In this document: positions 1 to 11,084 of the stretch, one piece after another
Layout of the letters: every line of letters begins with the position of its first letter
Numbering within the stretch: position 1 is the first letter of the stretch
From: Rhodamnia argentea
Taxonomy: Eukaryota > Streptophyta > Magnoliopsida > Myrtales > Myrtaceae
Assembly (NCBI RefSeq): GCF_020921035.1
Contig: NC_063150.1
Coordinates: 31,047,826 to 31,111,825, forward strand
DNA: 64,000 nucleotides
Reading direction: 5' to 3'
Made by a program: the position numbers and the translations under genes
Notes under the pieces: model-generated
Told to the model about the DNA's origin: nothing
Databases searched by the model: none
What the model saw: the letters and a program-made list of their open reading frames with translations, nothing else

Positions 1-3000
1 GTGAATAGTTTTGAAGTTTCTATCAGCACATGAGTATATATTCCATGGATGAGCCTCAAAACATGCATGTATATACAAAAGCATGAACATAATTAAAGAT
101 AAATGCATCATGCATGCGTGCACTGGTTAGGTGATTATTAATTTCTACTGGAGAGACAATAGTTTATGGTTTAAGCGTAGGTACAATTTGTTGCATTTTC
201 TCAGAGGCTTCTATTGATTCAGTGGCAAAGATAACATGCTTCCTAGTCGGGATGAAGCCCACAGGCTTATGAAGTGATTGAAGAACTGCAGAGGTCGTTT
301 CTTCAAGGACAATGGACATATACTTCTATTGGTAGGTGAAATCTATGTCACTATAATGTTGTAAAGCTAGAGGAGTTGCTTCCTTTAAGAGACTTTAAGC
401 TAAAAGACTTTTTCTATGAATCTGGCTCATTTTAAGATGTACTTTGGCACTTATATGGTGATATCCTCATGATAGGCTTTGACAGTGCTTGGCTAGTAAA
501 AGTTATCACTACAACTTTTTTTCTGAGATGGAAATATGTTTAGTAAAGTTAAGTGTGTATCATGCATCAGCCTCTCTTATTTAATCAACTAGTTTCGAGT
601 TTGTCATATCATTGAATTGAACTGGTTGTACTAAAATTACTAATATTTCTAGTGCTGCTCGAGGTATTTTGAGACTTTGAGTCACAATGCACCAAATTGA
701 CTGTGACATTTATGGGCACTTATAAGTCCAAAGGCATGCAATACCATCCACATTCATTCGTCTACTTAGAAAATAATGTTGGCAAGCAGAACATCATCGT
801 GTAATTCTTCCGGCTGATGACAGATCTTAAGCTTAGCTCCTTTGGAAATTTGGAACATAGGAAAATTGAGTTTTCTGTTGACTATATGCAAAATATAAGT
901 GCCATCTTGCAATTTGTACAATCTCTTTCACAGTTCTATTTATTCATTTGTGGATACATGTCATGATGAAACTGATAGCTCTTCAAAATATCACTCCCTG
1001 CTCATAAAGTTAGCATCGAGTTTTGGGATATTCTGTCAATAAATGTCTCTTTATGGTGTTGCCTGTTTATCGACGAGTAATTAGACTGAGATTGCAGGAA
1101 GACGGTATTAATTTGCTGAGCATCATCAAAGGTACCAACACATACCGTCGGACGAAGAGGCATGATTATGTCTTGGATTTCCTGCCTCCTAGCATGTCAG
1201 AATAGACACTAGCATTCAATCAAATAATGGGGTAATTCTGCAAATATAGACTTCTGCTTGTCTTTTATTGCTCTTACCTGATTGGAATAGAATGAGATTT
1301 TTCTGAATTGCAACTAATATTTCTATATCTTCTAAGTCTGTTTGAAGACCTAAATTATTTAGCAAATGTTATCAAGTCAAGCTTTTGGTATCTGATTATT
1401 TGCAACTTCACTTTCTATTTCACTTTGCCACATCTCTTTCAAAATTGGTCTGCTGCATTAGTGCAGTATTTCATCAACCGCTGATAACTGAAATCTCAGG
1501 GAAAAGCCAATCTTGTCCCGTGATTTGCAAAAGAAGCATGTCATTGATACCTAAAATTCTTTATTTAAATTTCACTTGTTGATAACAATTTATGATCTAT
1601 TATTACCAACTCTAAGGCTATCATTCTGATGCTGTGGTCGGATAAATGCAGACTATTTCGCAATGCATTTGGTTCAGCATTATTCTCAACGTTGGAAGAT
1701 GGGAAGATAGCGAGAGGTCTTTCAGGGGTTCCTTCTGAAGGACCGGTGTTGTTAGTTGGTTATCACATGTTGATGGGACTTGAGATTTATTCACTTGTTG
1801 AAGAATTCTTGAGAGAGAAGAACATTATGGTGCGCGGGGTAGCTCACCCGATGGTGTTCTCTGGAAGAATTCAAAATCCATTTTCTGAATTTGGGTTCCT
1901 GGATTGGACGAAAGTATTTGGAGCAGTTCCTGTAACGGGAAGCAACCTCTTCAAGTTGTTTTCGACCAAGTCTCACGTTCTACTCTATCCTGGTGGTGCA
2001 CGCGAGGCTCTTCATCGTAAGGTGTGTAAGTTCATTACTTTCAGTTCAATTAGTTCTCCTTTCCAGTGCAACTATCGTATTTGATTTTGTTTCAACCCAA
2101 ATGGTCTTATTCATAATGTGATCATTCAAGAAATCTTTGTGAAAAATAAATTCTCAAATAAAGGTTGTCTCGAGGCTACAATGTAAGAAGGATCTTCCGC
2201 AACATAAGTTCCATGAGTGAAGATATAAATCCATGTGGAGAAGGAGAATTAAAAATTGCAGCCGGGCAGTGGTTGCATTAGCAATGTCAGATACTGTAGC
2301 CAATTAGCTCAGATGTTGGTGTGATGGTGGCAATACTGGTGGTTGCAGCGGTCTAGCCGATGCTATTGTCGGGGGATAAATAAGAAGCTAAGCGAGTCTT
2401 GAGTGATGATAATATATGCGTAGTTAAGTACGCCTTTTCTAGTTAAGGGCGTTCAACACCAATTGACAGTTCATTTTCAGAGAGAAAAAATTCTTGGTTG
2501 TACATTATTTGGGAGCACGAGTAATTTGGTCTGGCCTTTACCTCTTAGATTGTTTGTTTCCAGAGGTTTCACATATATTGATTGAAGAGTTACTTGTAAT
2601 CAGTACAAAGCTTTTGCTTGTGCATCTTTTCAATGAAGTAATGCCTTGAAAAGTTAATCTCAGCGCTATCAAATTCATCTTTAGGGTGAAGAATACAAGT
2701 TATTCTAGCCAGAACAACCAGAATTTGTGAGAATGGCTGCACGGTTTGGCGCCACAATAGTACCATTTGGAACCGTGGGAGAGGAAGATATTGTAGAAGT
2801 AAGCTCTTGCTAACTCTGCATTAAAGTTTGTATTTAGCATGATCATCTGCAAAGATTAGGAATTCTAAACTTGCAGAGCATTTAATATCTGCTTCTGGGG
2901 ATTCGTGACTATTGCCCATACTGCTCAACCCCTCTACCCATTCTGCTTTATACCTTGGTCGGAGTTCGAGTGTGATCTTTCAACTATTTTCGGCTAATTT

Positions 3001-3719
3001 AGTTAAATATGTGCGTGTTTGTATGAATTTGACTGTAATAAATACTGTTTCGCTACATTTTTCCTGCGAACTTTTGCATTGACCATTGCTGTCTATTATG
3101 TTTGAATTAAAAGAGTCATAAAGCAAGTTTGAACTTGTTTATATGATGTACTTCAGCATTCCATTCTAACAGTGATGTGATTATTACTCTCAATGGGAAG
3201 TTGGTACTGGATTACGATGATCAGATGAAGATCCCGGTTCTCAATGACTACATCAGAGATATTAATCGCCATGCTATACGAGTGAGGTAGCTCCCTACCA
3301 TGACCTTCGAAAGATTCTATGTATAGATTTTGTATGGCTGACCTTTGGACTCATACATTCACTTAGCATGCTCTGAATTTTCTTTTGAGGTTGACATGAA
3401 TTATGTCTTGTTTGTTAGGGAGGGTATGAGCGGAGAGGTTGCAAATGAACGACATTCTATTCCAGGGATGTTGCCGAAGATACCTGGCCGCCTGTACTAT
3501 CTGTTCGGGAAGCCTATAGAGACAAGGGGGCGATATGAATTACTGAAGGACAGAGAAAACGCAAACGAGTTGTACTTGCAAGTAAAATCAAGCGTCGAAA
3601 GCTGCATGGCCTATTTGCTTAAGAAGCGAGAGGAGGACAATTATCGAAGTGTATTTGATAGAACCGTACATAAAGCGTTAAATTCTCCTCTACATGAAAT
3701 TCCGGCATTTGAGCCTTGA
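1..3719 (+). pseudogene. Phytyl ester synthase-like gene, copy 1 (5'-truncated by the window, nonsense-mutated)
   Basis: This is the 3' half of an esterase/lipase plus acyltransferase gene of the PES1/PES2 type. It lines up exon by exon with the two intact copies downstream. Exon equivalents are 223-331, 1098-1231, 1652-2021, 2685-2798, 3201-3286 and 3419-3719, and all lengths equal those of copy 2 (109, 134, 370, 114, 86, 301). Positions 1-222 are intron. Three in-frame stops break it: TGA at 275-277 where the others have a Ser codon, TAG at 1203-1205 where the others have Tyr, and TAG at 2706-2708 where the others have Trp. Splice signals are still present, so loss of function looks recent compared with the duplication. 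The C-terminal acyltransferase-like part (LVGYHMLMGLE, YPGGAREA) is readable. Any transcript would be a nonsense-mediated decay substrate; a functional product is unlikely. Confidence 0.9.
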
Positions 3720-4069
3720 TAATTCGTGGTGGTTGCCGAAATTGTTTTCGCCTTATGTTTTTCATTTCAGAGTGGCCAGCCTTTGTCTCAGCCAAACATA
3801 GACATCTATAAACACATTCGAGTATATCTGTTTTCCAGTTGTTGGAAAATGCAATACATTTTGTTGAGATTTAGATGGTTAGCTCTCTTTGGAGTAACCT
3901 AAAGAAAACAATCTTTGTTTTCCTAAAGCAACAAGGCAGGAAAATCTGAATGCATGTTAGGCAATGGGTATCATATTCCTTGAAATCAGGGAATAAGGTC
4001 CTTTGAACTTTTCTTCAGATCTAGAAGGAATCTTTATCAGGCAAAGAAATGTGGGTTAGGTATAGCTGC
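3720..4069. other. 3' flank of PES copy 1, homologous to the 3' flank of copy 3
   Basis: No gene. The stretch is recognisably similar to 30347-30650 downstream of copy 3, for example around 3895-4060 against 30465-30635. This shows that the duplicated unit extends past the PES stop codon. The similarity breaks at about 4069, which marks a deletion junction. Confidence 0.75.
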
Positions 4070-4126
4070 GTCACCACTACCGACAGTCAGGAGGCTGCAA
4101 GCGGGTACAAAGGACAGTTTTTGTGA
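4070..4126 (+). pseudogene. Last 18 codons of a deleted copy of the 406-aa repeat-protein gene
   Basis: The reading VTTTDSQEAASGYKGQFL followed by TGA corresponds to the C-terminal STIDSREAARRYNGRFVE of the gene at 31947-33167, and the following 3' flank also matches. Everything upstream in that gene (about 2.4 kb, from the equivalent of about 30640 to 33107) is missing here, so PES copy 1 is followed directly by this stub. It cannot encode a product. Confidence 0.8.
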
Positions 4127-5095
4127 AAGCGAGGTTTGGTTTGATCAGCTACCACTTTTAGCTAGTAAACTAGCATATTTGTGCACTTGATAATGTGATT
4201 GCCCCATATGAACTGTGTTGCAAACGAGCATTGTGGGAAGCAAAGCTCAGACAAGTAGTTTGCAGAACTCTAGGTTGTTAGCAGAATATGCTGGGAAGTG
4301 GTAACCGAGGCTGTTCTTGTGTTCCCTTCTTACCATTTCTTAGTGTCAGAAGGAACCTCTAGTTTTCGCGCGCCTCTGAGTTCTACTGAAAGTTAACCAA
4401 ATCGGAACAATGAACGTCTAACTAGCAATGGAACTGACCAGATGAAATTGAAAGTAATTATCATTCCTAGAGAAAGCATGCCATATCGTTCTTAATGTTG
4501 TGACAGAAGTGGTCAACATTATGACAGATTGGTTTTGTTTGGGAACAATCGGTTGCAAGTTTGGAGACGATAAACGTCAAGTCGCATCTTCGGATTCATG
4601 TCGCTGCAGAAGATAGAGAACAAACCTGAGCACTATTAACTGAAACCGAGCCCTTGAATGAAAATACAAAATCACTGACATACTTTTGGCTCGTGTCTGA
4701 GCTTGATCTCTTCACATGAGGAACGACTCTGCACGAACAAGGCCAAGATCCGTAACTCGTTATAAACGCCTTCCGCTTCCTCCGGCAGGTGATAAACTTA
4801 TACCAACTACTGACGAGAAATGTGACAGCATAAGCTCCAAGTGAAAACTCATGACTCTCCTTCACAAAAGACTTCGGACTTTTGCACCTGTTGCAATAAC
4901 CGCACAGAGAAAACGGAAAAAATGGACATTTATATGGGCTGAATGGTATCCAAAAGCTGATATAATCTCGAGTTCTGTATTTCAATTGATTGCGTTATAT
5001 ATGGGAGGAAGGAAGAAGAAATTGAGTGCTCATGTCTCTTTCTTTTGAGATATACTGGGTCAACTTTCAAACAGGAAACTATACAATAAATCCTC
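4127..5095. repeat. Segmental-duplication flank shared with 33165-33876 and partly with 20490-20640
   Basis: No gene. From the stop codon to about 4965 the sequence follows the 3' flank of the repeat-protein gene (33171-33876), for example a shared stretch around 4850-4960 and 33750-33870. The distal part, about 4985-5095, is similar to 20505-20640 downstream of PES copy 2. The flanks show that the PES genes were duplicated as a larger block. Confidence 0.7.
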
Positions 5096-5162
5096 TGTTT
5101 TTATGACATGAAAATTAATTACATCAAATAGTCAATAACTTATGTGAACTAATTACATTAGT

Positions 5163-5279
5163 CTGAGATTTTTTTTTATGATACAAAAATTAGTTTGTGG
5201 TAAATGTGGCACTAAGTGTTACTAGTTCCGAATTTTTTGTGATACGAATTTCGCTTGGAATTTTTGGTGATATTAACCC
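5163..5279. repeat. Truncated copy of the Mutator-like MITE family
   Basis: It resembles the right arm of the complete element at 38822-39381, with repeated units and an end close to GGTGATATTAACCC at 5266-5279. Only one end is preserved. It sits just outside the LTR retrotransposon. Confidence 0.45.
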
Positions 5280-5311
5280 ATTAAAATATTTTTCATTTTT
5301 TGCACACGCAT

Positions 5312-6088
5312 TGATGCATGCGCAGGACGAACAGAGATGTTTTAAGTGATGCCGATGGATGAATAAGGTTATATCAGTATGTATGGAATGGATATCGATG
5401 GGGTAAATGGAAAATGAAAGATAGACTACGATTTGACCCAAGGCATACAGAGTATCATCAACCAAGGATCTCAATCGAGATTGATGTAGTTCACCACCAA
5501 GGCCTTCAGAATATCACTAGCCAAGGAGACAGGACTTCGGATAGGAGAAGCTCACCACCAAGGCTTACAAAAAATTACCAACTGTGGATACAATGCTTCT
5601 TTGGCTCACCATTGAGGAAAAATCCAACTTCCAAGGATATAGAAGTTGCAGATAGATATTTGCTCACACATAGACAAATTTCACATATTCTCAATATTCA
5701 AGTCGTTGTCTTATATTTGTGATTTCATCTCTTTATATAAGGGAACCAATATGTAAGAAATTGACAAAGCATTAAAGACATGGAAGCTACCTAACTAATG
5801 ACAATAAGGACCTAGAAACTAGAAAATGTATTAAAACACTTGAAAACTAGAACTACTCTCAAAACCTACAACTTATTTAATACTCATAAAATTTGGACTT
5901 AAATTCTATTCACCATTCTTGGTAGCCGAATAGGGAGTCTCGTGATCAGCAATAAACTTGTATATCGATATCACGGTAGCCAATCGGCAATCATGATATC
6001 GGTAACTTGATCATTGAATTGATAACTCTCTTGTGCAATTGACATCTTCGACATGAACTTATTGGCAAGGTCCAATGCTCCCTCGTCA
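5312..6088 (-). repeat. 3' LTR (left) of the gypsy-like element
   Basis: About 777 bp, similar through its length to 7610-8286 plus 8965-9081. A purine-rich stretch on the minus strand just inside (about 6089-6102) fits a polypurine tract. Confidence 0.8.
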
Positions 6089-6129
6089 ATCTCCTCAGGT
6101 TAAGAATATTTGTTCTCAAATCTTGTCAT

Positions 6130-7519
6130 GGCTTCAATTCTAGGACGGCCTCTCAACAAACTAGATTGCTGGAGCCCTCATTTCCCTCGTGAAGCCAAGA
6201 AAGCTTATAAGATTGTGGGTGTTTCTCCATCTTGAGGTGCAATTTATCCACTGTTGTGCTAGTCACTACATTTTCACAGCTCCCTCTATCAATGATAATA
6301 CTACACACCTTTCCATGAGAAGTGTATTTAGTGTGAAAATGTTATTGCGGAGCCATGTGCCTTCTTCACTTGGAGTAGCATTCAAGATCCAACAAACGAT
6401 TAGAGACTCTCCTTGATCAGCACATGCAACTTCTTCTCCCTTTTCCGAACCTTTGTGGGAGTTAGGCGAGTCTTTATGTTTCTCTTCTTCGAGCTCTACT
6501 TTCAATAGAGAGACAATGTTGCGATTTGGACAATAGGAGGCAATATGTTCAAATCCTTAGCACTTGAAACACTTGTGTAAATTGAAAGGGTTAGGGAGAT
6601 TGGAACTTTATGCTCCATCATACTTTGGAAGCAATTTTGAATCGGTCACCCTAGTATTAAGAGTAGAGGTACTCTCACCTTTGGAATAGCCTTCTTTGTT
6701 GTGAGAGCTACTACCACACGCTTCTTTAAGTTGTCGTTCCATCTTAAATGCAAGTTGACAAACATCATTGTAAGTCCAATAAGATTGTAGTTGGACAACA
6801 TTATCAATTTCTGATCGAAGTCTACCAAGGTAGCGGACAACAGTTTGCTCTTCTGGCTCTGAAACATCACACAACTCATCATGATGTGATCAAGTTTCGC
6901 TGTACATTCTTCCACAAATAACTCCTATTTTTTGAAATGTGAAACATGGGAATGTATCTTGACGGTAGTTCTCCGGTAAGAATCTTCTTTTCAATTGTCT
7001 CTTCATTTTCTCTCAAGTTGTGTTGCGACTTCTTCTTTCACGAGCTCTTTGCCTTTTCAAGTGCTCCCACCAAATAGAAGCATGTTGCTTGAGCTTGATG
7101 CCAACTAGCTTCACGTTTCGATCATTTGCTATTTCATTGTAGTCAAAGACTCTTTCGACAATGTGTAGTCAATCCATAAATTTTTCAGGGTGTATTTTCC
7201 CTTCGAATTAAGGAATTTCCACCTTCACATAAGAATCTTGATGAATTTTATGAAGTCTTTGATGTTGAGGTCGAGGAAGTTCTTCGTTACTTGAAGCATG
7301 ACTTCAAGTTCCAGCAAAGAGGTTGACATCTTCTTCGTTAGAGAGAGCTTCTTCTGAATCATGATACAAAACATCATGTTTATGAAGTCCGAGGCATTGC
7401 AAACACTCCTCCAGTTGCTGCACTTGTCTCCTTAAAACATTCACCTCCACATCTTGTAGGTCTCTTTCTCGAGCTGCAGGAGACGCGACGTTTGGTCCAC
7501 GTTGACGACAACCAACCAT
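6130..7519 (-). pseudogene. Decayed gag and protease fragment of the LTR element
   Basis: Reading down from an ATG at 7519 gives a start MVGCRQRGPN, then a heptad-like stretch (VNVLRRQVQQLEECL). Further on is a typical plant gag segment (EEQTVVRYLGRLRSEI, YWTYNDVCQLAFKMERQL, about 6720-6860). A CCHC zinc-knuckle pattern, CFKC-x4-H-x4-C, follows near 6545-6580 but is broken by a stop, and residual protease-like sequence lies down to about 6130. The frame changes and stops show it is dead. The gag assignment is by family resemblance. Confidence 0.7.
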
Positions 7520-7594
7520 TTTTTTTAATGAAAATATAAGATGAAACAAGAAATGGTTAACATAAGGAATCACTCAAAACGAGTTCAACCTTGA

Positions 7595-7607
7595 GCTCCG
7601 ATACTAA
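7595..7607 (-). other. Primer-binding-site-like sequence
   Basis: On the minus strand, directly inside the 5' LTR, the sequence reads TAGTATCGGAGC. This is two mismatches from the TGGTATCAGAGC complement of the plant initiator tRNA-Met 3' end that many plant LTR elements use. Confidence 0.55.
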
Positions 7608-7609
7608 TT

Positions 7610-9081
7610 TGATGCGAACACGGAACGTGCAAGAGATGTTTTGAGTGATGCCGATGGATGAATGAGGTTATGTTAGTATGTATGGGATGGCTTTCTACGG
7701 GTAAATGGAAAATGCAAGACAGATTGCGATAAGACCCCTTGCATATAGAATATCACCAATCAAGGATCACGATGAGGATTGATGAAGTTGGCCACCAAGG
7801 CCTACAAAATATCACCAGCCGAGGAGACATGACTTTGGATGGGAGAAGCTCACTACCAGGGCCTACAGAATATCACCAATTGTGGATACAATGCTTTTTT
7901 GGCTCACCACTGAGGAAGAATCCAACTTCCAAGGATACACGAGCTAGGGTAGATATTTGCTCACATAGAAACAATTCTCATCTATTCTCAATATTCAAGT
8001 CGTTGTCTCACATTTGAAATTTCATCTTTTTATATAGAGGAAATAATACATAAGAAATTGACAAAGTATTAAGGACATGGAAACTACCTAACTAATGACA
8101 TAGGAACTGGAAAACACAATAAAGACCTATGAACTACAAAATGCATTAAGACACTTGAAAACAAGAACTTTGCCTCTTGAAACTTGTAACTCATTTAATA
8201 CTCATAAAACTTGGACTTAAATTCTGCTCACCATCCTTGGTAGCCGACTAGGGAGTCTTGCGACAATAAACTTGTATATTGGTATCTAGGAAGTACGGAC
8301 ACTCTCCCAAGGGATCCGTGTCATTGTCGAACGCGTGTTGGTTTTTGTCACTCATCCGACTTATGGTCAACGTGTGTCGGACTTTGGATACGTGGTCAAC
8401 TCTACTGGATACAAACCAACATGTGAGTTGGGAATCCCGACATGCTATTTCGAAACAAGCGGCATCAATTTTGAAAATTTTCAATTTTTTGGGGGTAAAA
8501 GTGGAAATATATCAAAACCGAAAAGACGAATGTTTCTTATTTCATAAATAATCTTTTAACAAGGATTGTTTTTTTTTTTTTGTTGGACTTATTGTTAAAT
8601 GTTAAATTTAATGGTGGAGTGTGGATTGATTGTTTTTTTCTCCAACTTTTTTTGTATTATTGGAATGGAATGTAGTTGAATTTGTCAATTCAAAACAATG
8701 AATGATGCTAACAAATGGTTGGTTAATGTTTTTATTGTAAAGTCATTATAGGCTTTTTTATTATTACTTATTTATATGTGGATTTCAATCAAATTAACTG
8801 GGTTGAAATAATCATAAAAATGATAATTTATCATGTACATATAAAAATATACATTTAATATACAACGTGCCCCAACGTGCCAGAATTCTCTATTTTTGAG
8901 ACAAGACGTGGCGGCGTGTCGTGTCGTATTACATGTGGCGTGTTGTGTCGTATTAGTTGGTAACACGGTAGGCCAATCGGCAATCATGATATCGGTAACT
9001 TGACCATTGAATCGGCAACTCTCTTGTGGAATCAACATCATCTACATGAACTTGTCGGCAAAATCTGATGCTCCCGCATCA
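7610..9081 (-). repeat. 5' LTR (right), split by a nested insertion
   Basis: It matches the left LTR in two blocks, 7610-8286 and 8965-9081. The intervening 678 bp has no counterpart in the left LTR. The ends are TGATGC and GCATCA. Confidence 0.8.
8287..8956. mobile_element. Nested small transposon inserted in the right LTR
   Basis: The boundaries come from comparison with the uninterrupted left LTR. TTGGTATC (8279-8286) and TTGGTAAC (8957-8964) flank the insert and match at 7 of 8 positions, which suggests an 8-bp target duplication of hAT type. The insert is about 670 bp, AT-rich in the middle with CGTGTCG-rich ends. I find no transposase. The short ORFs inside look like chance. Confidence 0.6.
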
Positions 9082-9360
9082 CACATGAGTATGCCTTTTT
9101 AGCTCGTCATAGTTAAGTAACTAGAATAAGTAATTTGCTCACAAAATTTTTAGGGAGTTTTCACATTCGTAACAGTAATTACGAGACTATGATATGGTAG
9201 CATTAGTTTTGTTTCATGTGGTCAATAAGTTTTTATGAGGAAAATCAACAACTTTGAATGTATTGCCAGTTAGCATTAGTAATTTGCAGGGTTGAGCCTA
9301 ACCGGGGCATTTTGACATATGAAACTAGGGGAGGTCGCGCCTCGGCAGTGCGCGGGTGAG
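9082..9360. other. Intergenic, no feature recognised
   Basis: AT-rich sequence between the LTR element and the foldback element. I see no coding signal or repeat boundary. Confidence 0.5.
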
Positions 9361-9611
9361 GCTAAGCGCATGTCTCTTGTCCCACATCGCTTAGAGGAGA
9401 GTCTTGGACTAGTTGATATGGCTTAGCTTCTTTACTCTATGTAGTGCGTTTTAAAGCGCATGTCTCTTGTCCCCACTGTGTAATGTTGTCCGCTTTGGGC
9501 CGGAACCCTCATGGCTTTAAAACGCGTTACACAGAGTAGAGAACCCAAGCCTTATCAACTAGCCCAAGACTCCCCCTCTAAGTGATATGGGACAAGAGAC
9601 ATGCGCTTAGC
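9361..9611. mobile_element. Foldback element with 98-bp inverted arms
   Basis: The left arm 9361-9457 and right arm 9514-9611 are reverse complements over nearly their full length, with scattered mismatches. A 56-bp loop separates them. The arms carry phrases such as CTCTTGTCCCACATCGCTTAG and GTTTTAAAGC, and the loop contains GTCCGCTTTGGGCC, which resemble plant TRIM elements of the Cassandra kind. That last link is from memory of the family. No coding capacity. Confidence 0.7.
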
Positions 9612-10129
9612 CTTACTGGCGTACTGCTGATGCACAACCTTTCCTGCCATCTCTCCGTACTTCCCGGGTCTGGGTCGTCACAAGATCATTGAGAGCTTCT
9701 TTGGTAGAGGGCGTGTGTAATTTCAATTGAGAACACAAGAAAAACTAAAATAAGAATGAAACCTAAAGGTCATGTATGGAGTTTTCTTCTGCATTAACAT
9801 GTGATTCGATAGACAGAAAATTTAAATTGTGGGACACTGTTCCTCTGAACCATTACTGGGATAGTACGAATTCTAGCTTCTCCTGTTTTTTTCCTGGGGT
9901 CAGATTTGTGCTGACTTTTGCTGGCCAGTGAGCTCGGGGTCTTATTCGAGGTTAAATTTGACACTTTAGGGCCTTACTTGACAGAAAATTCGTTCCGGGC
10001 TTTTTTATGAAAAAGCGGCCCCACTTTAGGGCTTTATTTAAAATTTCTCCGTATAGTAGTGACTTTCAGTTTCATGTGCATGCTGCAGTCGGCCGCCTGA
10101 GGGAGGCTGCTAGGCGTTAACAATTACGA
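9612..10129. other. Intergenic with a fragment of a dispersed repeat
   Basis: Around 9950-10060 there are phrases (ACTTTAGGGC, TTATTTAAAATTTC) like the arms of the GC-island element at 11085-11850. Otherwise nothing is recognisable. Confidence 0.4.
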
Positions 10130-10660
10130 GACGAGATTGTTAATTGTCACAGGAGATAAAATTTCAACCCAACTGACATCATCTCTCTTAAGTTTTAATA
10201 TGTCGTCTTGTTTATGGGGTTTTGGACGGGACAACGACAATCTTTCGACAAAAACTAGTAGTGGTCACGTCTGTTTCAAGAATCGGATGGTGACGTCTTC
10301 AAGCCTAGGAAAAACCTGAGAAAAGAAGAGAAAATTACATTGGACTTTTGGCTCCATGTATTTTAGCTGACAGGGAAAGGCATGACATGAACTTGGCATT
10401 CAATGAAAAACAGAACCATTTTGTGTTCGGCAATTCTTGTTTCATTGATAGTCCAAACCCGCTGCCTTAAATTCTTGTTCGTATCTCTCATTTACTGTTA
10501 TTTTGGTTGTGCCCTTCTTTTTTTGGTGGGATGGTTATGCTAAAGAAAATCTCTTTTTTTTTTTTTCATAATGGGAAAAGCCAACTCTAGATTAGTCAAG
10601 ACTCGATGATTCGTCGGTAATTCTTGAGATATGCTCTCACATAGTATTATTTGCTCCATT
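10130..10660. repeat. Upstream part of the PES duplication unit (copy 2 side)
   Basis: Similar to 20770-21130 upstream of PES copy 3, including a shared phrase around 10390-10440 against 20895-20950 and another around 10565-10650 against 21040-21110. No convincing ORF is conserved between the two, so it is probably non-coding flank carried with the duplication. Confidence 0.6.
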
Positions 10661-11084
10661 TCTTTGGATATGACCGGCGCCCCTGATCGAGAAAGAAGGA
10701 AAAAAAAGAAAATAATTAGAAATATTTTTTTCTTTAAAACAATAAAAAGAAAATGAGGTAAAAAAATTGAAGGGATGAAAGATGAGGAAAAATAAATTTC
10801 CCGTCCTTTTAAAGAGGGAAATTTTGGTGGTGTTTTTTTATTGACAAAACTTGTTTTTCTTGACTTATTTATTTTTTGTGAGTTGAATGCTGAAAAATTC
10901 AAAAAATATTTTTTTGAAAGTTATTTTTCGTAAAATGAACGGAGCCTAAAAAGAGTTTACATTTTCTTGTTGCAAGTATATTTTGCCGTACTAGGAGCAA
11001 ATGCTAATTAATGACAAATGAACTTTTGGAAACTAAGAGACAATTCCAAAGAAGGGTCCGAAACCTTCTCATTTTTTTAAATAA
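10661..11084. other. AT-rich intergenic with a transposon-end fragment
   Basis: Near 10850-10950 the sequence resembles the A/T-rich GGAAAA-type end of the element at 33877-35145 and finishes near AACGGAGCC. The remainder is homopolymer-rich. Confidence 0.4.

Larger units (their letters stand above)
5312..9081 (-). mobile_element. Internally deleted Ty3/gypsy-like LTR retrotransposon, minus orientation
   Basis: Two direct repeats flank about 1.5 kb of internal DNA. The left LTR is 5312-6088 and the right LTR is 7610-9081, the latter interrupted by a later insertion. Both LTRs start TGATGC; the right one ends GCATCA, a perfect inverted terminus, and the left one ends CGTCA. The flanking 5-mers CGCAT (5307-5311) and CACAT (9082-9086) are a plausible aged target duplication. 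The internal region keeps only a decayed gag with a zinc knuckle and the start of a protease-like region. I see no reverse transcriptase, RNase H or integrase, so the element is non-autonomous. The minus orientation follows from the gag reading direction and from a primer-binding-like site beside the right LTR. Confidence 0.82.
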
